From positions 186,001 to 250,000 of the forward strand of contig NZ_QPMK01000006.1 of assembly GCF_003344785.1 (NCBI RefSeq): a stretch of 64,000 nucleotides of DNA. Reading direction: 5' to 3'. Source of the DNA: Thalassococcus profundi. Lineage in GTDB: Bacteria > Pseudomonadota > Alphaproteobacteria > Rhodobacterales > Rhodobacteraceae. Of this stretch, positions 53,247 to 60,218 are shown piece by piece; the stretch's first letter is position 1, and every line of letters starts with the position of its first letter. Below the pieces are notes generated by a model. The model did not search any database. It saw nothing but the letters and a program-made list of their open reading frames with translations, and had not been told where the DNA came from. The translations under genes and the position numbers were made by a program.

Positions 53247-54394
53247 GTGCCGATCTCCATGATGTCGGGGTCTGCCGGCGGCGACAGCCAGGCTGCGCCG
53301 GCGTCAGTGATGACGATGTTCTCTTCGTGCACAAGCATCTTGCCGGGGGCGAGGTCGATGCCCGGCTCCAGCGTCAGCACCATGCCCGGGCGCAGTTCGG
53401 TGGTGTCGGCGGGGATCAAGGACGGCCCCTCGGTCAGCTGCATGCCCAGCCCGTGACCCAGCCGCCCGCCGGCGCCGCTGCCGCCGCCGCCGAGGGTCAC
53501 AATCCGGTTCATCGCCTCGAAGAGCGTCGCCGCCGTGGCGCCTGGGCGGGCGGCGTCGAAGCCTTCCTGCGTCGCCTCGATCAGCCGGGCATGGGCGTCG
53601 CGGACGGCGGGCGATGCAGGGCCGATGCTGTAGTTGCGGTCGAAGTCGCAAAAATAGCCGCCCCGGGTCAGGCCGGTATCGAGCATCAGCACATCGCCAC
53701 TTTCGAGCGGGCGGTCGGTGGCGGGTGAGATGACGTCGGCATAGCCCCCGTGTGCCGCGGCACCGGCGAGGTAAGGCACCCAGTCGGCGCCTTCCTCCAG
53801 CGCCAGCACCTGGAAGCGGCGGAACACTTGGCTGAGCGGCACGCCGGGGCGGGCGATCTCGGGCACGCGGGCAAAGGCGCGGGCGGCGATCCGGCAGGCT
53901 TCGGCGATCTGCGCGATCTCGGCCTCGGACTTGACCAGGCGCAGGCTGCGCAGGATGCCGCCGTCGCCGGTCAGCCGTTGCGGGGCCAGCAGCTGCGCCA
54001 GGCGGGCGTAGTCTTCCAACGGCATGCGCAGGTGGGTTTCGTGGCCCGAGGGCAGGCCGATGTCGCCAGCGCCCGCGAGCTCGCGCAGGGTGTCGGCCAG
54101 CAGTGTCACGCCGTCGTCCGAAAGGTCCGGCGCGGACCAGCAGCGGATGTCGGTGATCCAGGTGCGGGCCATGAGGGCGGCGCCGATGCCGGGGATGACC
54201 GCGACCGGATCGCCTGCGGCGGGAACGACCAGGAACCAGGGGCGCGTGGGGCTTTCCCAGAATCGGGTGAGGAAGCCGGTGAAATAGCGCACATCGGGTT
54301 CGGTGGTGAGCAGCAGCGCCGCCAGCCCGCGCTTTGCCATCATCGCCTGGGCTTTCGCGGTGCGGGCGGCGAATTCCTCGGGCGGAAAGATCAT
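53243..54394 (-). CDS. M24-family peptidase (Xaa-Pro aminopeptidase-like)
   Basis: A 383-residue M24 metallopeptidase. The N-terminal creatinase-like domain (about 1-150) is followed by the pita-bread catalytic domain with all five metal ligands: D239, D250, H314, E343 and E357. It could be a prolidase, creatinase or amidohydrolase. Ectoine hydrolase DoeA belongs to the same family but has a different N-terminal motif from what I recall. The start at 54394 overlaps the stop of the DAP-lyase-like gene by 4 bp. The frame stays open much further upstream, antisense to nothing real. Confidence 0.85.
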   Translation of the reverse strand: MIFPPEEFAARTAKAQAMMAKRGLAALLLTTEPDVRYFTGFLTRFWESPTRPWFLVVPAAGDPVAVIPGIGAALMARTWITDIRCWSAPDLSDDGVTLLADTLRELAGAGDIGLPSGHETHLRMPLEDYARLAQLLAPQRLTGDGGILRSLRLVKSEAEIAQIAEACRIAARAFARVPEIARPGVPLSQVFRRFQVLALEEGADWVPYLAGAAAHGGYADVISPATDRPLESGDVLMLDTGLTRGGYFCDFDRNYSIGPASPAVRDAHARLIEATQEGFDAARPGATAATLFEAMNRIVTLGGGGSGAGGRLGHGLGMQLTEGPSLIPADTTELRPGMVLTLEPGIDLAPGKMLVHEENIVITDAGAAWLSPPADPDIMEIGT

Positions 54395-55452
54395 GGGGCC
54401 TCGGTGACGAAGGTGAGGACGCGCGAGGTCCCGTCCAGGCCCAGCGTGTCGCGGTAGGGTCCGCTCAGCAGCAGCGCCGCGAGGCTCGCACCGCCCGAGG
54501 GGGTGGTGTCGAGCCCGAGGTCGGCCAGTCGCGGCAAGTGTCCGGCGACCTCGGCATCGGACACGGTCTGGACGAAATCGGCATCCCGGGCGAGTCCGCG
54601 CAGGGCGATGAACGACGGCTCCTTGCAGTCGAGGCGGCCCATGGTTGACACCGGCCCGGCGACGCGCGTCGGCGTGCCGTGGCGAAGCGAGTCTGCGATG
54701 CAGGCGGCGGCGGTGGGTTCCACCACGACGATGCGGGGGCTTTCGCCCCAGCTGCGCCGGGCCGCGGCGGCGACGGCGGCGGCGAGCCCGCCGACACCGG
54801 CCTGCACGAAAACATGGGTCGGGTCGGTGTCCAGCGCCTCTGCCACCTCGGCCATGAGCGCGAGGTAGCCCTGCATCAGGATGCGCGGCGCGTCCGTGTA
54901 GCCGGGCCACGAACTGTCCGACAGGAGCGTCCAGCCGTTGTCCTGCGCGGCCTGGGCGGCGGCATCCATGCTGTCTTCGTAGGTGCGGCCGGCGCGGACA
55001 ACCTCGGCGCCTTTGTCCTGCAGGCGCTGCGCGAAGGCGTCGGGCACAGTGTCCGAAAGGTACACGATCGCGCGGGCGCCGAAGACACGCGCCCCGGCCG
55101 CGACCGACAGGCCGTGATTGCCCGCGGAGGCGGTGACGTAGGTGCGGTCGCCAAGCGCGCCTTCGGGCGCGTCGGGGCGGGCTTCGACGGCCTGGGATGC
55201 GATGACATGCGCCGCGCCGAGGGCCTTGAACGACCCCAGCCCCATGCGCCCGCGTTCGTCCTTGGCCCAGACCTCGGCCAGATCCAGTGTCCGGGCAAGA
55301 TCGGGCAGGGGGGTGAGCGGCGTGGGACGTGCCGCGGGGCAGCGGGACAACAGCCGCTGTACCGGCGCGGCGTCGTCGCACGGCAGGGGGATGTCGGTAA
55401 GCGAGAGTCCCCCTTCGGCGCGGCGGGGGTTGGGCAGAAGCGTGGAGCGCAT
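54391..55452 (-). CDS. PLP-dependent lyase, diaminopropionate ammonia-lyase-like
   Basis: A 353-residue fold-type II PLP enzyme. The PLP lysine is K76 in GLGSFKALGA. The phosphate-binding glycine loop is QAGVGGLAAAVAAAARRSWG. The motif ASAGNHGLSVAAGARVFGARA is shared by diaminopropionate ammonia-lyases and threonine dehydratases. The SFKALG motif and overall layout favour a DAP-lyase-like enzyme. First gene of an operon of three, all overlapping by 4 bp (ATGA). Substrate unknown; it may deaminate a diamino acid. Confidence 0.83.
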   Translation of the reverse strand: MRSTLLPNPRRAEGGLSLTDIPLPCDDAAPVQRLLSRCPAARPTPLTPLPDLARTLDLAEVWAKDERGRMGLGSFKALGAAHVIASQAVEARPDAPEGALGDRTYVTASAGNHGLSVAAGARVFGARAIVYLSDTVPDAFAQRLQDKGAEVVRAGRTYEDSMDAAAQAAQDNGWTLLSDSSWPGYTDAPRILMQGYLALMAEVAEALDTDPTHVFVQAGVGGLAAAVAAAARRSWGESPRIVVVEPTAAACIADSLRHGTPTRVAGPVSTMGRLDCKEPSFIALRGLARDADFVQTVSDAEVAGHLPRLADLGLDTTPSGGASLAALLLSGPYRDTLGLDGTSRVLTFVTEAP

Positions 55453-55595
55453 GGCAGGCCTTTCGGGCAGAGTGACCCGATTGGGGCAGCGCGGCGGTGG
55501 GCTGTCAAACGATAATGCCGGTGGCCGCCCGGTATTTCAGCGGCCGGAAGCAGGAGTGACGAAACATCGGACGCGTTCACATTGGCGGAGTGTCG

Positions 55596-55617
55596 CCGGA
55601 AAACACGTGTTTTCCGG
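55596..55617. repeat. Perfect 22 bp palindrome
   Basis: Arms CCGGAAAACAC and GTGTTTTCCGG with no spacer. It is one of two consecutive palindromes, two bases apart, between the DAP-lyase-like gene and ask. It could be a strong terminator structure in either direction or a protein-binding site. Confidence 0.7.
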
Positions 55618-55619
55618 GC

Positions 55620-55639
55620 CGTTTTTCTCGAGAAAAACG
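55620..55639. repeat. Perfect 20 bp palindrome
   Basis: Arms CGTTTTTCTC and GAGAAAAACG with no spacer, two bases after the 22 bp palindrome. As RNA it would form a self-complementary hairpin with U-rich and A-rich arms. It lies about 75-95 bp beyond the ask stop and about 165-185 bp upstream of the DAP-lyase-like gene (minus strand). Confidence 0.7.
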
Positions 55640-55670
55640 CGCTCTGCGACACCCTTGGATGCAAGACGGC

Positions 55671-55695
55671 CCCGCGCGGGGCGGGGCCGTCACGA
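55671..55695 (-). terminator. Hairpin after the ectoine operon (terminator candidate)
   Basis: Arms ACGGCCCCGC and GCGGGGCCGT (10 bp) with a 5-base loop, 20 bp beyond the ask stop codon on the minus strand. The downstream T-run is weak, so it may be an attenuated or bidirectional terminator acting with the palindromes that follow. Confidence 0.6.
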
Positions 55696-55715
55696 AGCAT
55701 CGGACCTGTGTCGCG

Positions 55716-57146
55716 TCAGGCGGCGAGCTGCTTGTCCTTACCCTTGACCGGGAAGAACGTGTCGTGCAGCACCTTGATGCTGCGGTCCAGATCGGCGCGG
55801 CTGACCACGAATTGCGCATCCACCGTCCGCGTGGTCTGGTGGGCGCTGATCACGTCCACATCCGCTTCGCGCAGCGCGCCGAGGCCCCGTTCCAGCACAT
55901 GCAGCCCGCGCAGGTCGCGCCCGATCACCGACACGATGGCGGCCGATTTCACGTTGATCTCGGCGCCCGGGTAGAATTCGGAAAGGTCCGATTCCACCTG
56001 CTTGATCGTGTTGAGCGGCGCTTCGACGTAGTGGGTGATCGTGTTTGCGTTAGAGGTCTTGGACACGATACGGCAGTCGCGGCGGGTCAGCCGCTCCAGC
56101 GTCTTGGCGTCGTAGCCTTTCACGCCGACCATATCCTGTTCGAACAGCTCCAGCGCGTAGATCTCGAGCCCGGTGACGATTTCGGCCACGCCTTTCTCGG
56201 CCTCGGCCTCGTCGATCAGCGTGCCGGGGTCCCCCGGCTCGAAGGCGTTTGTCACGCGCAGGGGCACCTCGTTCTGGCGCAGGGCCTTGGCGGCGGTGGG
56301 GTGGATCGCCTCCATCCCCATGTTCGACAGCTGATCGGCCACGTCGTAATTGGTGTGACCGAGCTTGCGCACATTCTCTGCGCCGACCAGCTTGGGATCG
56401 GCGGAGGAGAGGTGGAATTCCTTGTGGATGATCGCCTCGCGCGCCTTGCTCTGCGCGGCGATCTGGCTGAACGTGACCTCGGAATAGCCGCGGTCGTACT
56501 TGTTCATCAAGCCTTCGGCGCATTGCGCATAGCCGGTGACGATCGGCATTTCTTCGGACAGATCGACCGAGCCGAGCCCGTCCTCGATCCGTTCCTCCAG
56601 GTTCATCTCGCGTTCGTCGCGCCAGCCCGACAGGTCCACGAAACGCGCGTTGACGCCGTGACGGCGCAGCAGCAGCATGGTGACATAGGCGGAATGAGCC
56701 TCGCCCAGGCCCGAGAGCAGCTCGCGGGTGATGGCCATGTGCGCCGACAGGCGGAAATGACCGTAGGAACACAGGCGGTGCAGGTCGATCAGGCAGGACC
56801 GCGCACCCTCGATCCGGTCGCGCACGAAATCGTTGGCCTCGGATCGGTCGGCGGGATGGTCGAGCAGAGCATCATGCGCCTCGCGCATGGCGTTCTGCAC
56901 CTTGCTGAGGGCGGCCAGCCAGCCGTGGTCGTCGGTGCCGTTGGCGAAATGCGCATAGACGCCCGGCTCGCCCGACTTCTTGTGCTCCAGCAGCAGGTTG
57001 GTAATGCCTCCGAAGGCCGAAACGACGAAGATGCGCCCGTATTCAGGGTCATTGACCTTGAACAGCGGGTCGAGCAATTCCGACAGGCGGGACATGGATG
57101 TCCCGCCGATCTTTTCGACCGTGTGATTGGTGAAGTTCAGGGGCAT
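55716..57146 (-). CDS. ask: Ectoine-operon aspartate kinase (Ask_Ect)
   Basis: Phosphorylates aspartate at the start of the aspartate-semialdehyde route, here dedicated to ectoine precursor supply. The 476-residue protein has the kinase motif VEKIGGTSM (residues about 10-18), a VVSAFGGITNLL block, the FSQIAAQSKAREAIIHKEFHLSSADP region and two C-terminal ACT domains (VGVKGYDAKTLERLTRRDCR; SAAIVSVIGRDLRGLHVLERG). Ask_Ect enzymes typically differ in feedback control from biosynthetic LysC. It starts 9 bp after ectC in the operon ectA-ectB-ectC-ask. Confidence 0.93.
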   Translation of the reverse strand: MPLNFTNHTVEKIGGTSMSRLSELLDPLFKVNDPEYGRIFVVSAFGGITNLLLEHKKSGEPGVYAHFANGTDDHGWLAALSKVQNAMREAHDALLDHPADRSEANDFVRDRIEGARSCLIDLHRLCSYGHFRLSAHMAITRELLSGLGEAHSAYVTMLLLRRHGVNARFVDLSGWRDEREMNLEERIEDGLGSVDLSEEMPIVTGYAQCAEGLMNKYDRGYSEVTFSQIAAQSKAREAIIHKEFHLSSADPKLVGAENVRKLGHTNYDVADQLSNMGMEAIHPTAAKALRQNEVPLRVTNAFEPGDPGTLIDEAEAEKGVAEIVTGLEIYALELFEQDMVGVKGYDAKTLERLTRRDCRIVSKTSNANTITHYVEAPLNTIKQVESDLSEFYPGAEINVKSAAIVSVIGRDLRGLHVLERGLGALREADVDVISAHQTTRTVDAQFVVSRADLDRSIKVLHDTFFPVKGKDKQLAA

Positions 57147-57155
57147 GAAATCCTC

Positions 57156-57548
57156 TTAGGCTGCCTCGTCCGGAGCGGCATAGGAGCCATCTTCGCGGTG
57201 CACTTCCTTGCCGGTGACCGGCGGGTTGAAACAGCAGGCCATGACCAGTTCTTCCTCGGCGCGCAGCGTGTGCTTGTCGTGCAGGTTCAGCGCGTACATC
57301 ACACCCGGGTAAATCTCGTGCGTCTCGCCGGTGGCGAGGTCGGTGATCGACCCCTTGCCGGACATGCAGTAGACCGACTCAAAGTGGTTCTTGTAGTGGA
57401 ACGTATGCTCGGACCCGGCCTTGAGATAGGTGATGTGGAAGGAAAACCCCATCTCGTCATCGGCCAGAAGCATCCGCACGGAGGTCCAATCGGCGTCCGA
57501 GACGGACCGGTCGGTGCCTTTCAGTTTGTTCACGTCGCGTACAATCAT
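57156..57548 (-). CDS. ectC: L-ectoine synthase
   Basis: Cyclises N-gamma-acetyl-diaminobutyrate to ectoine. The 130-residue cupin keeps the iron ligands known for EctC: E57, Y85 and H93. Diagnostic stretches are [37 protein letters not shown] and [19 protein letters not shown]. It lies 5 bp after ectB. No ectD (ectoine hydroxylase) is found in the operon, so hydroxyectoine is not expected from this locus. Confidence 0.97.
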   Translation of the reverse strand: MIVRDVNKLKGTDRSVSDADWTSVRMLLADDEMGFSFHITYLKAGSEHTFHYKNHFESVYCMSGKGSITDLATGETHEIYPGVMYALNLHDKHTLRAEEELVMACCFNPPVTGKEVHREDGSYAAPDEAA

Positions 57549-57553
57549 ATCCG

Positions 57554-58852
57554 TTACTCCGCAGCGATCTTGTGGGTGTCGACAGCTTCCTGCGTGGCCT
57601 CGAGCAGGATGGAGAGGCCCTTGCGGAAGGTTTCGGTCGACGTTGTCAGCGGGGCGAGCACCTTGACCACCTCGTCGTGGGCGCCCGAGGTCTCGATGAT
57701 CAGGCCCTTTTCAAAGCAGCGCGCGCAGATGTCGCCGGCCAGATCGCCCGAGAGCACGTCGACGCCCTGCATCAGACCGCGGCCCTTGAGACGGGACCCC
57801 GGAACGGCATCGGCCACCGCTTGCAGACCGGCGGTCAGCATCACGGCCTTTTCCTGAAGTTCCTTCTGGAAGTCGTCGGTTTTCCAGAACTTCTCCAGCG
57901 CCACGCGTCCGGTGACAAAGGCGTGGGTGTTGCCGCGGAAGGTGCCGTTGTGCTCGGCCGGCTTCCAGATATCGTGTTCGGGCTTAATAAGAAGCGCCGC
58001 GAAGGGCAGGCCGAAACCCGACAGCGACTTCGCCTGGGTGATCATGTCGGGCTCGATATCCATGCCCTCGAAGGCGAAATAGGTGCCCGAGCGACCGCAG
58101 CCGGACTGGATGTCGTCGACGATGATCAGCGCGCCGATCTCTTTCGCCAGCTTGCCGATGCCCTCGATCCATTCCTTCGAGGCGGCGTTCAGGCCGCCTT
58201 CGCCCTGGATCGGCTCGAACACGAAGGCCGCGGGCTTGTCGACGCCCGAGGACGGGTTGTTCACCATCATTTTGATCTGCTCGAGCGTGTCGACGCCGTC
58301 GCCGAACGCGCCGTCATAGGGCAGGTGCGTCACGCCGCAAAGGCCGCCGCAGGAGTTGCCCGCGCCCGCACGCTTGCCGGCGTTGCCGGTCAGTGCCAGC
58401 GCGCCCATGGTCATGCCGTGGAAGCCGTTGGTGAAGGACACGACATTCCGGCGACCGGTGACCTTGCGCGCCAGTTTTATCGCCGCCTCGACCGCGTTGG
58501 TGCCGGTCGGACCGGTCATCATCACCTTGTAGTCCATGTTCCGCGGCTTGAGGATGATGTCCTCGTAGGCCTGCAGGAACGCGGCTTTCTGCGTTGTGTA
58601 CATGTCGAGCCCGTGGGCCACGCCATCGGCGGTGATGTGGTCGATCAGCGCCTGTTTCATGTCCGGGTCGTTGTGCCCGTAGTTGAGCGAAGAGCAGCCC
58701 GCGAGGAAGTCGATATAGGTCTTTCCGTCTTCGCCGGTCATGTGCGACCCCGAAGCGGAGGCGAAGACTGTATCGAAGTTGCGGCAGTAGCTGCGCGCCT
58801 CGGATTCGCGGCGCTCGAATACGGTTTTGTCGGCTGAATGTTCAGTCGTCAT
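57554..58852 (-). CDS. ectB: Diaminobutyrate--2-oxoglutarate transaminase
   Basis: Aminates aspartate semialdehyde with glutamate to make L-2,4-diaminobutyrate, the first step specific to ectoine. The 432-residue class III aminotransferase has [20 protein letters not shown], the PLP Asp in [15 protein letters not shown] and the PLP lysine K275 in [11 protein letters not shown]. Length and motif are typical of EctB. It follows ectA by 44 bp. Confidence 0.97.
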   Translation of the reverse strand: MTTEHSADKTVFERRESEARSYCRNFDTVFASASGSHMTGEDGKTYIDFLAGCSSLNYGHNDPDMKQALIDHITADGVAHGLDMYTTQKAAFLQAYEDIILKPRNMDYKVMMTGPTGTNAVEAAIKLARKVTGRRNVVSFTNGFHGMTMGALALTGNAGKRAGAGNSCGGLCGVTHLPYDGAFGDGVDTLEQIKMMVNNPSSGVDKPAAFVFEPIQGEGGLNAASKEWIEGIGKLAKEIGALIIVDDIQSGCGRSGTYFAFEGMDIEPDMITQAKSLSGFGLPFAALLIKPEHDIWKPAEHNGTFRGNTHAFVTGRVALEKFWKTDDFQKELQEKAVMLTAGLQAVADAVPGSRLKGRGLMQGVDVLSGDLAGDICARCFEKGLIIETSGAHDEVVKVLAPLTTSTETFRKGLSILLEATQEAVDTHKIAAE

Positions 58853-58896
58853 GGGAGATATCCTTTTTTTAGGGACGTGAGGGCGTCGGTCTGCGC

Positions 58897-59436
58897 TCAG
58901 GCAGCCGACTGTGCGGCCTCACGGAATGTGATGTTGACCATGTGCTCGGTCGCGTGTTCGCCCTGGAAGTGCGTGTCGCGCGTAAAGTGCGCTTCGGACG
59001 TCAGGAACGCGTCCTTCTGGTCGGCAAACTTGCGGAACAGGCCCCAGGAGGCGTCATTGTCGAGCGTGATCGTGGTGCGCATGCGACGAACACCCACACA
59101 CTCTTCGCGCAGCATCAGCGCGTCGAGCATCCGCGTGCCCATGCCCATGCCGCGCGCGGCGCTGGACACGGCCACCTGCCAGACGAACACTGTGTCGGCA
59201 TCGCTGGGCAGAAGGTAGGCCGAAATCCATCCGACGATTTCTCCATCGAGTTCGGCCACCACGCAGGTGTCGCGGAAGTGGTCGGCTTGCAGCAGGTTCG
59301 CATACATGGAATTTTCGTCGAGAGGCTTGCAGGCGCGGATCAGTTCCCAGATCTGGGCGCCGTCCTCGCGGAGGGGCTTTCGAAAGGTCACTGTTCCTTC
59401 GGATTTCACGCTTTGCAATGTCTGCACGTTTGTCAC
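58897..59436 (-). CDS. ectA: L-2,4-diaminobutyrate N-acetyltransferase
   Basis: Acetylates diaminobutyrate, second step of ectoine synthesis. The 179-residue GNAT protein has the EctA N-terminus (VTFRKPLREDGAQIWELIRA) and the acetyl-CoA motif AARGMGMGTRMLDALML with WQVAVSSAARG. The start is a GTG at 59436; a second GTG at 59427 has the better-placed AAGG and may be the real start. First gene of ectABC-ask; divergent from ectR with about 200-290 bp of AT-rich DNA between them. Confidence 0.93.
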   Translation of the reverse strand: MTNVQTLQSVKSEGTVTFRKPLREDGAQIWELIRACKPLDENSMYANLLQADHFRDTCVVAELDGEIVGWISAYLLPSDADTVFVWQVAVSSAARGMGMGTRMLDALMLREECVGVRRMRTTITLDNDASWGLFRKFADQKDAFLTSEAHFTRDTHFQGEHATEHMVNITFREAAQSAA

Positions 59437-59557
59437 CTTGGCTTGGTTTGCTTTGAGGCACTAAGTAATCGAGCGCATTTTTAATTTCAACAGTCAAAGT
59501 AACAATGCGCGTCTTAATGAATGGTTCCGCGGCGTCAGGTCGATAATAGCGCAAAAT

Positions 59558-59576
59558 CTGCGGCAGACTGCCGCAG
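59558..59576. promoter_or_regulatory. Perfect inverted repeat in the ectA-ectR region
   Basis: CTGCGGCA and TGCCGCAG, 8 bp arms with a 3 bp spacer (GAC). It lies about 120-140 bp upstream of ectA, outside the EctR-like site at 59604-59623. On the minus strand TATTAT follows 9 bases further on. It may bind a regulator of the ect promoter; unproven. Confidence 0.45.
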
Positions 59577-59603
59577 CGCAAGGCGTTAAAGTTGCATATT
59601 GAA

Positions 59604-59623
59604 TAGTTTGACTAAGCAAACTA
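59604..59623. promoter_or_regulatory. Putative EctR operator
   Basis: Inverted repeat TAGTTTG-N6-CAAACTA, 20 bp, with the length and symmetry of MarR-family operators. A possible -10 box TATACT (59626-59631) lies immediately downstream on the plus strand, so bound EctR would block its own promoter. EctR1 of methylotrophs represses ect operons through a comparable palindrome. Assignment by position and symmetry. Confidence 0.6.
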
Positions 59624-59726
59624 GCTATACTGCATGTTACAGAACGCCAGAAGCCAGAGCGTCGCTTCGAGCATTGCCATCGGCAAGACCCGTCGCGACA
59701 TCGAAACCACGGACTCGCTGAACGAT

Positions 59727-60209
59727 ATGGACCGGACCGATCACAGCCTTGTCGCCCTGCGGCGTATCCTGCGCGCGACAGAGTTATACGGACGTGACCT
59801 TGCCCAAGAGGCGGGACTGACGGCAGTGCAGCTGCGCGTGCTCCAGATCATCGGCGAGACCGATCACAGCACCCCTTCCGAGATCGCGACCCGCATGGGG
59901 GTCAGCCAGGCGACGATCTCCGTGCTGCTCAACAAGCTTGAAGGCTACGGATTGATCGCACGGCAGAAATCCCGCGCCGACCGCCGGCAGACCGATCTGC
60001 AGATCACCGACAAGGGCCGGGCCAAGGTCGAGGTGGCCCCGGATGCGCTGCAACAGCGGTATGTCGCGCAGTTCGAGGCGCTGCCGGACTGGGAACAGTC
60101 GATGATCGTCACGGTGCTGGAACGCGTCGCCGGGATGTTGGATGCCGGCAAAATCGACGCGGCCCCGGTGCTGACCGGCGGCGAGCTGCTGCGCAACGGG
60201 CGCGGCTGA
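59727..60209 (+). CDS. ectR: MarR-family ectoine regulator EctR
   Basis: A 160-residue MarR repressor: dimerisation helices at both ends and a winged helix (STPSEIATRMGVSQATISVL, then NKLEGYGLIARQKSRADRRQ). The C-terminal block VERVAGMLDAGKIDAAPVL-like (here LERVAGMLDAGKIDAAPVLT) is seen in EctR. The frame is open to an ATG at 59634, but family members align from MDRTDHSLVALRRILRAT, and a -10-like TATACT at 59626 would place the transcript start near 59637. The 59727 start is preferred, with 59634 as alternative. Divergent from ectA. Confidence 0.85.
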   Translation: MDRTDHSLVALRRILRATELYGRDLAQEAGLTAVQLRVLQIIGETDHSTPSEIATRMGVSQATISVLLNKLEGYGLIARQKSRADRRQTDLQITDKGRAKVEVAPDALQQRYVAQFEALPDWEQSMIVTVLERVAGMLDAGKIDAAPVLTGGELLRNGRG

Positions 60210-60218
60210 GCCCGCCGC

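Noticed and set aside
52509-55452. Calling the cassette eutA/eutB/doeA outright
   Set aside because: Family membership fits partly, but the M24 protein does not show the DoeA N-terminus as I recall it, and the PLP enzyme looks more like DAP ammonia-lyase. Orthology cannot be shown without a search.
55590-57857. A 755-codon plus-strand frame opposite ask-ectC-ectB
   Set aside because: It mirrors genuine ectoine genes and has no recognisable motifs.
59437-59633. TTGAAA-N17-TACTTA as the ectA promoter on the minus strand
   Set aside because: The -10 match is poor and alternatives exist in the same AT-rich region, so no ectA promoter is claimed.
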